The notes under the pieces are model-generated. The model saw nothing but the letters and a program-made list of their open reading frames with translations. It searched no databases and was not told where the DNA came from. A stretch of 9,349 bases of DNA from DRQF01 sp964559135 (GTDB taxonomy: Bacteria; Planctomycetota; GCA-002687715; DRQF01): positions 1 to 9,349 of the forward strand of contig CAZLGG010000137.1 of assembly GCA_964559135.1 (NCBI GenBank), given 5' to 3'. This document shows, piece by piece, positions 6,946 to 9,349 of the stretch (the first letter of the stretch is position 1; the number at the start of each line of letters is the position of its first letter). The position numbers were made by a program, and so were the translations under genes.

Positions 6946-8606
6946 TGGGGCGCTTCGTGATCGGCCTCGTCGTCGTCGCCCTCGCGGTGTCCTCCGCTCG
7001 GGCCCAAAAGGGTTTTCGCGAGGACCGCACGCTGACTCTCGGGGAGGGGATCTCGGCCACGGCGTGGCACGACCTCGACGGCGACGGCCGCAGCGAACTC
7101 GTCGTGTTGAAAAAGAGTGGGAGGCTCGAGGTGAGGGATGTGGCGGGTCAGGCGGGCGCCGAGCCCAGCGTTCTGGCTTCGTTCGATCTCGGCCATACCG
7201 ATGGGGTTTTGGTGGACGTGGCGACTCTGGCGGGACGGTCCTGGGTCGTGGCGCTCACCCCGAAGGGGGCGTTCGGCTGGCCTTGGCAGGAGGGGGGAGG
7301 GTTTCCGGCGAAGCCCAAGCGGTTGGCGCGCCGCGCCCGTTACGCCCTTCGCGGCGGTGGTCCCCGGTTTGCCCACTTCTCACGCGATGTGAACAAGGAC
7401 GGACTCGTGGATTTGCTCGTGCCCACCGCGGATTCCTTGCAGCTTTGGGTGCAGAAGGCGAAGGCGTCTTCGCCCACCTTCAAGAAGACGGCCCGCATCG
7501 CGGTGGCGTCGGAGATCACGGTGGGGAAGGGGCAGCGGCAGGGGGACGACGATCTCTTTCAGACGATCCGCATTCCCGATCTTCAAACCCGCGACATCAA
7601 CGGTGACGGACGGCCGGATCTGGTCATCCAGCATGCGGACAAGGTGCGTTTCCACATGCAGCGCGCGGAAGGTTCGTTGCCGTTCCAGCCGGATGTGGTC
7701 CTCGACCTTTCCACCTTCAAGGACACGACGCCGAAGGCGCCCTTGCGTCCGGGTTGGACGGTGCCCGGCACGGAGACCACCCGGGTCATGATGAGGGACT
7801 TGGATGCGGACGGCATTCTCGACTACGTCATCACTCATCGGAGGAAGGTGTGGGTGTTTCACGGGACAAAGGCCGGTCCGTCGTTCACCCATCCCACGAG
7901 TATCCTCAAGACGGCGGACGAGATCACGGCGGTGGCTCTGGTCGGCCTGGACGACGACGCCTATCCGGACCTGTTTCTGTTGAGAGTGCAGGTGCCCAGC
8001 ATCGCGCGCCTCATCACGAGTTTTCTGGGTTCGCTCAGCGTGGACATCCGCGCGGTGGGCTATCGCAGTCTCGAGGGCAGGCGTTTCGACCGCAATCCGG
8101 GCTGGCGCCGTTCTCTCGAGTTCAAGCTGCCGTCCTTGGGGAAAGTGATTCGGGATCCGGAGAGTCTCATTGCCAAGATCGAGGGGGCCGGTCGCAGTCA
8201 GCGTCGCTCCCTGCGCGCCGACCTGGACGGCGACGGGAAAAAGGAACTCGTCCTGTTTTCGGAGGACATGACGTCCCTCGAGATCTGGGACCGGGCGAAG
8301 GACGCAAGCCGCCAGGACGGTCAGTTTGACCGCATCGTCCGGCAGATCTTCTTCGAGACGGACGAGACGACGTGGGACCTGGACCGCCTCGTCGACTTCA
8401 TCGAGGGCCTTGGTCGCGGGCAGGCGAAGCGGCTCACCGCGGGGGCGCACTTACGGTTCCGGCTGGAGGGACTCCTCCGGGATGACCTCGAACTCGTGGG
8501 TTTCGATGCCGTCCCCCTCGAGAGCCCCACCCGGCGTTCTCTGGCCCTCCTGTTCCGCAAGCGCTCCGCCCCCTCTTCTCTCCTCCTGCGCCTCCTTCGC
8601 TTCTGA
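6942..8606 (+). CDS. Secreted FG-GAP/VCBS-repeat protein, predicted seven-bladed beta-propeller (second of two)
   Basis: A 554-residue paralogue of the gene before it. Residues 1-21 are a signal peptide with likely cleavage after ARA, before Gln22. Calcium-type loops begin at 44 (DLDGDGRSEL), 149 (DVNKDGLVDL), 218 (DINGDGRPDL), 286 (DLDADGILDY), about 336 (LDDDAYPDL, partial) and 427 (DLDGDGKKEL). The expected second-blade site near 92 has lost the calcium ligands. The first loop falls at the same residue number (44) as in the neighbour, and blade 2 is the degenerate one in both, which supports tandem duplication followed by divergence. A non-repeat C-terminal part (about 450-554) ends in a basic, Leu-rich tail. 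ATG at 6942 is preferred to ATG at 6945 because it gives the ATGA overlap and a GAGGG site 7 bases upstream. It is the last gene of the coupled set. Its ligand is unknown. Confidence 0.87.
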   Translation: MMGRFVIGLVVVALAVSSARAQKGFREDRTLTLGEGISATAWHDLDGDGRSELVVLKKSGRLEVRDVAGQAGAEPSVLASFDLGHTDGVLVDVATLAGRSWVVALTPKGAFGWPWQEGGGFPAKPKRLARRARYALRGGGPRFAHFSRDVNKDGLVDLLVPTADSLQLWVQKAKASSPTFKKTARIAVASEITVGKGQRQGDDDLFQTIRIPDLQTRDINGDGRPDLVIQHADKVRFHMQRAEGSLPFQPDVVLDLSTFKDTTPKAPLRPGWTVPGTETTRVMMRDLDADGILDYVITHRRKVWVFHGTKAGPSFTHPTSILKTADEITAVALVGLDDDAYPDLFLLRVQVPSIARLITSFLGSLSVDIRAVGYRSLEGRRFDRNPGWRRSLEFKLPSLGKVIRDPESLIAKIEGAGRSQRRSLRADLDGDGKKELVLFSEDMTSLEIWDRAKDASRQDGQFDRIVRQIFFETDETTWDLDRLVDFIEGLGRGQAKRLTAGAHLRFRLEGLLRDDLELVGFDAVPLESPTRRSLALLFRKRSAPSSLLLRLLRF

Positions 8607-8622
8607 TCGGGGCCCTTGGTCG

Positions 8623-8650
8623 CATGCCTCTCCCGTTCAAGCCGGGCATG
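8623..8650. terminator. Weak inverted repeat in the convergent gap
   Basis: CATGCC at 8623-8628 can pair with GGCATG at 8645-8650, or CCCG at 8632-8635 with CGGG at 8643-8646. It lies in the 59-base space between two convergent genes, the place where a bidirectional terminator is expected. The stem is short and no T-run follows on either strand, so support is weak. Confidence 0.2.
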
Positions 8651-8665
8651 GTGGTGCCTTGCGTC

Positions 8666-8917
8666 TCAGATGAGAGGAGCCATCGTGGTGACCGGCGGCC
8701 CCTGATCTCCTTGAACGCTCGCGATGGCGGCCCGCCCGAATCCTGCCGGCAGACGCAAACAATGGAACCCGTTTCCAGACTTGACGGGGATGACGAGGCG
8801 TAGGCTCTGTCCGTCGCCGTCGATGATGACTTCGACGGAGGTCCCGGGAGCTCCCGAGACGGTCAGGCACAAGGAAGCGCCAGAGAGACCCGCGGGACCC
8901 AGCGAAACAGTCATCAC
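8666..8917 (-). CDS. Small hypothetical protein, beta-rich
   Basis: An 83-residue product I do not recognise. The sequence alternates short hydrophobic strands with Gly/Ser turns (LCLTVSG, SVEVIIDGDG, LRLVIPV, AAIASV), which suggests an Ig-like or similar beta-sandwich fragment. It has no signal peptide. The GTG at 8917 overlaps the upstream stop as GTGA; an ATG at 8914 is equally possible and would shorten the product by one residue. No Shine-Dalgarno sequence precedes either, so expression would rely on coupling to the upstream gene. The lack of a ribosome site and of a signal peptide leaves open that this is the C-terminal part of one longer protein split by a frameshift, since such beta domains often end secreted proteins. 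It faces the FG-GAP operon convergently. Confidence 0.5.
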   Translation of the reverse strand: MMTVSLGPAGLSGASLCLTVSGAPGTSVEVIIDGDGQSLRLVIPVKSGNGFHCLRLPAGFGRAAIASVQGDQGPPVTTMAPLI

Positions 8918-9348
8918 GCGTTGTCGACGAGATCGGCGAGTCGTTCGATCTGGCCTCGAAGTTGTGCATCCGTCTCGTTCGCGGCGGCCTGGCGAATACC
9001 GAGAAGGAACGGTTTACTGGGAGCGAGTGGAAGGAGGAGCAGGATGCTCACAGCACCCCTTCGAACGGCGATCCTGGGATCACTCAAGAATCCGACGAGG
9101 GTGGGGATCATGGACGTCTTTTGATTCACGGCGATCCATCGGAAGGTCTGAAGAACCTCTTGTTCGGTCGCGCCAGCGAGGGACGCCGCGACGCCCGCGG
9201 CACCGTTGGCGCCAAAGATCTGGTTGAGCCGATCGTCGATGCCTGCCAGGCTGCGATCGAGACGTGGCGTCACCGATCCTCCGCTCCCCACAGTGCGGGG
9301 TCCGCTCCCGCCGAACCAGGCGTCGATGCCGACGCCCAAGACCCCCAT
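8914..9348 (-). CDS. HEAT-like repeat protein, probably truncated by the window edge
   Basis: 144 residues are visible from an ATG at the extreme right edge. The frame may continue beyond the window, so the true start is uncertain. The first 30 residues are Gly/Ser-rich with no signal peptide, then the chain is mainly helical. The stretch PTLVGFLSDPRIAVRRGAV (82-100) looks like a HEAT or PBS-lyase-type repeat, with the Asp-Pro turn followed by a VRR helix; EQEVLQTFRWIAVNQ (62-76) may be the preceding helix pair. Such repeats usually make protein-binding scaffolds. No catalytic motif was seen. The stop overlaps the small gene that follows. GC content is lower here than in the plus-strand operon (34-35 GC bases in each 60-base row from 9001 to 9180). 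Function is unknown. Confidence 0.55.
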   Translation of the reverse strand: MGVLGVGIDAWFGGSGPRTVGSGGSVTPRLDRSLAGIDDRLNQIFGANGAAGVAASLAGATEQEVLQTFRWIAVNQKTSMIPTLVGFLSDPRIAVRRGAVSILLLLPLAPSKPFLLGIRQAAANETDAQLRGQIERLADLVDNA

Positions 9349-9349
9349 G

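Noticed and set aside
7380..8450. 356-codon minus-strand frame
   Set aside because: It is antisense to the second propeller gene, with no domain or start signal.
8637..8969. 110-codon minus-strand frame overlapping the small right-hand gene
   Set aside because: The alternative frame at 8666-8917 has regular beta-strand patterning and overlaps the upstream stop; this one is Arg/Ser-rich and looks like a shadow.
1..9349. tRNA, rRNA, CRISPR array, transposase, phage genes or parS sites
   Set aside because: None was recognised on either strand by reading.

Overview
This is a GC-rich bacterial window with long coding stretches, short gaps and three predicted lipoproteins or secreted proteins carrying classical lipoboxes or Sec signal peptides. 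That points to a diderm bacterium. The mix of a PDZ-only lipoprotein, FG-GAP/VCBS proteins, a deltaproteobacterial/archaeal-looking QueC motif and a HEAT-like protein would suit Planctomycetota or Myxococcota, but nothing here fixes the phylum.

Layout, left to right. Positions 1-161 are non-coding and hold an imperfect inverted repeat built from 8-base units. At 162-1097 (minus) lies a Soj-type ParA ATPase with an unusual acidic C-terminal tail; no parB is visible beside it. Divergent from it across 84 bases is queC (7-cyano-7-deazaguanine synthase, 1182-1898), with a plausible sigma70-type promoter so close to the ATG that the transcript may be leaderless. queC overlaps by 4 bases a small lipoprotein gene (1895-2458) that resembles the GNA1162/DUF799 lipoproteins.

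After a 100-base gap with a GC-rich hairpin comes the main feature, four plus-strand genes (2559-8606) in which each stop codon overlaps the next start by 4 bases. They encode an ABC-2 exporter with ATPase and permease fused in one chain, a lipoprotein with two PDZ-like domains and no protease domain, and two tandem secreted FG-GAP/VCBS proteins. Each of the latter has loop spacing consistent with a seven-bladed calcium-binding beta-propeller. The coupling suggests one envelope machine: a membrane exporter with lipid-anchored PDZ and soluble propeller partners outside the cytoplasm. Its substrate is unknown. This is the best candidate in the window for an undescribed system.

The right end (8666-9348) is a convergent minus-strand pair of unrecognised genes, a HEAT-like protein probably cut by the window edge and a small beta-rich protein. 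Its GC content is visibly lower than that of the operon.
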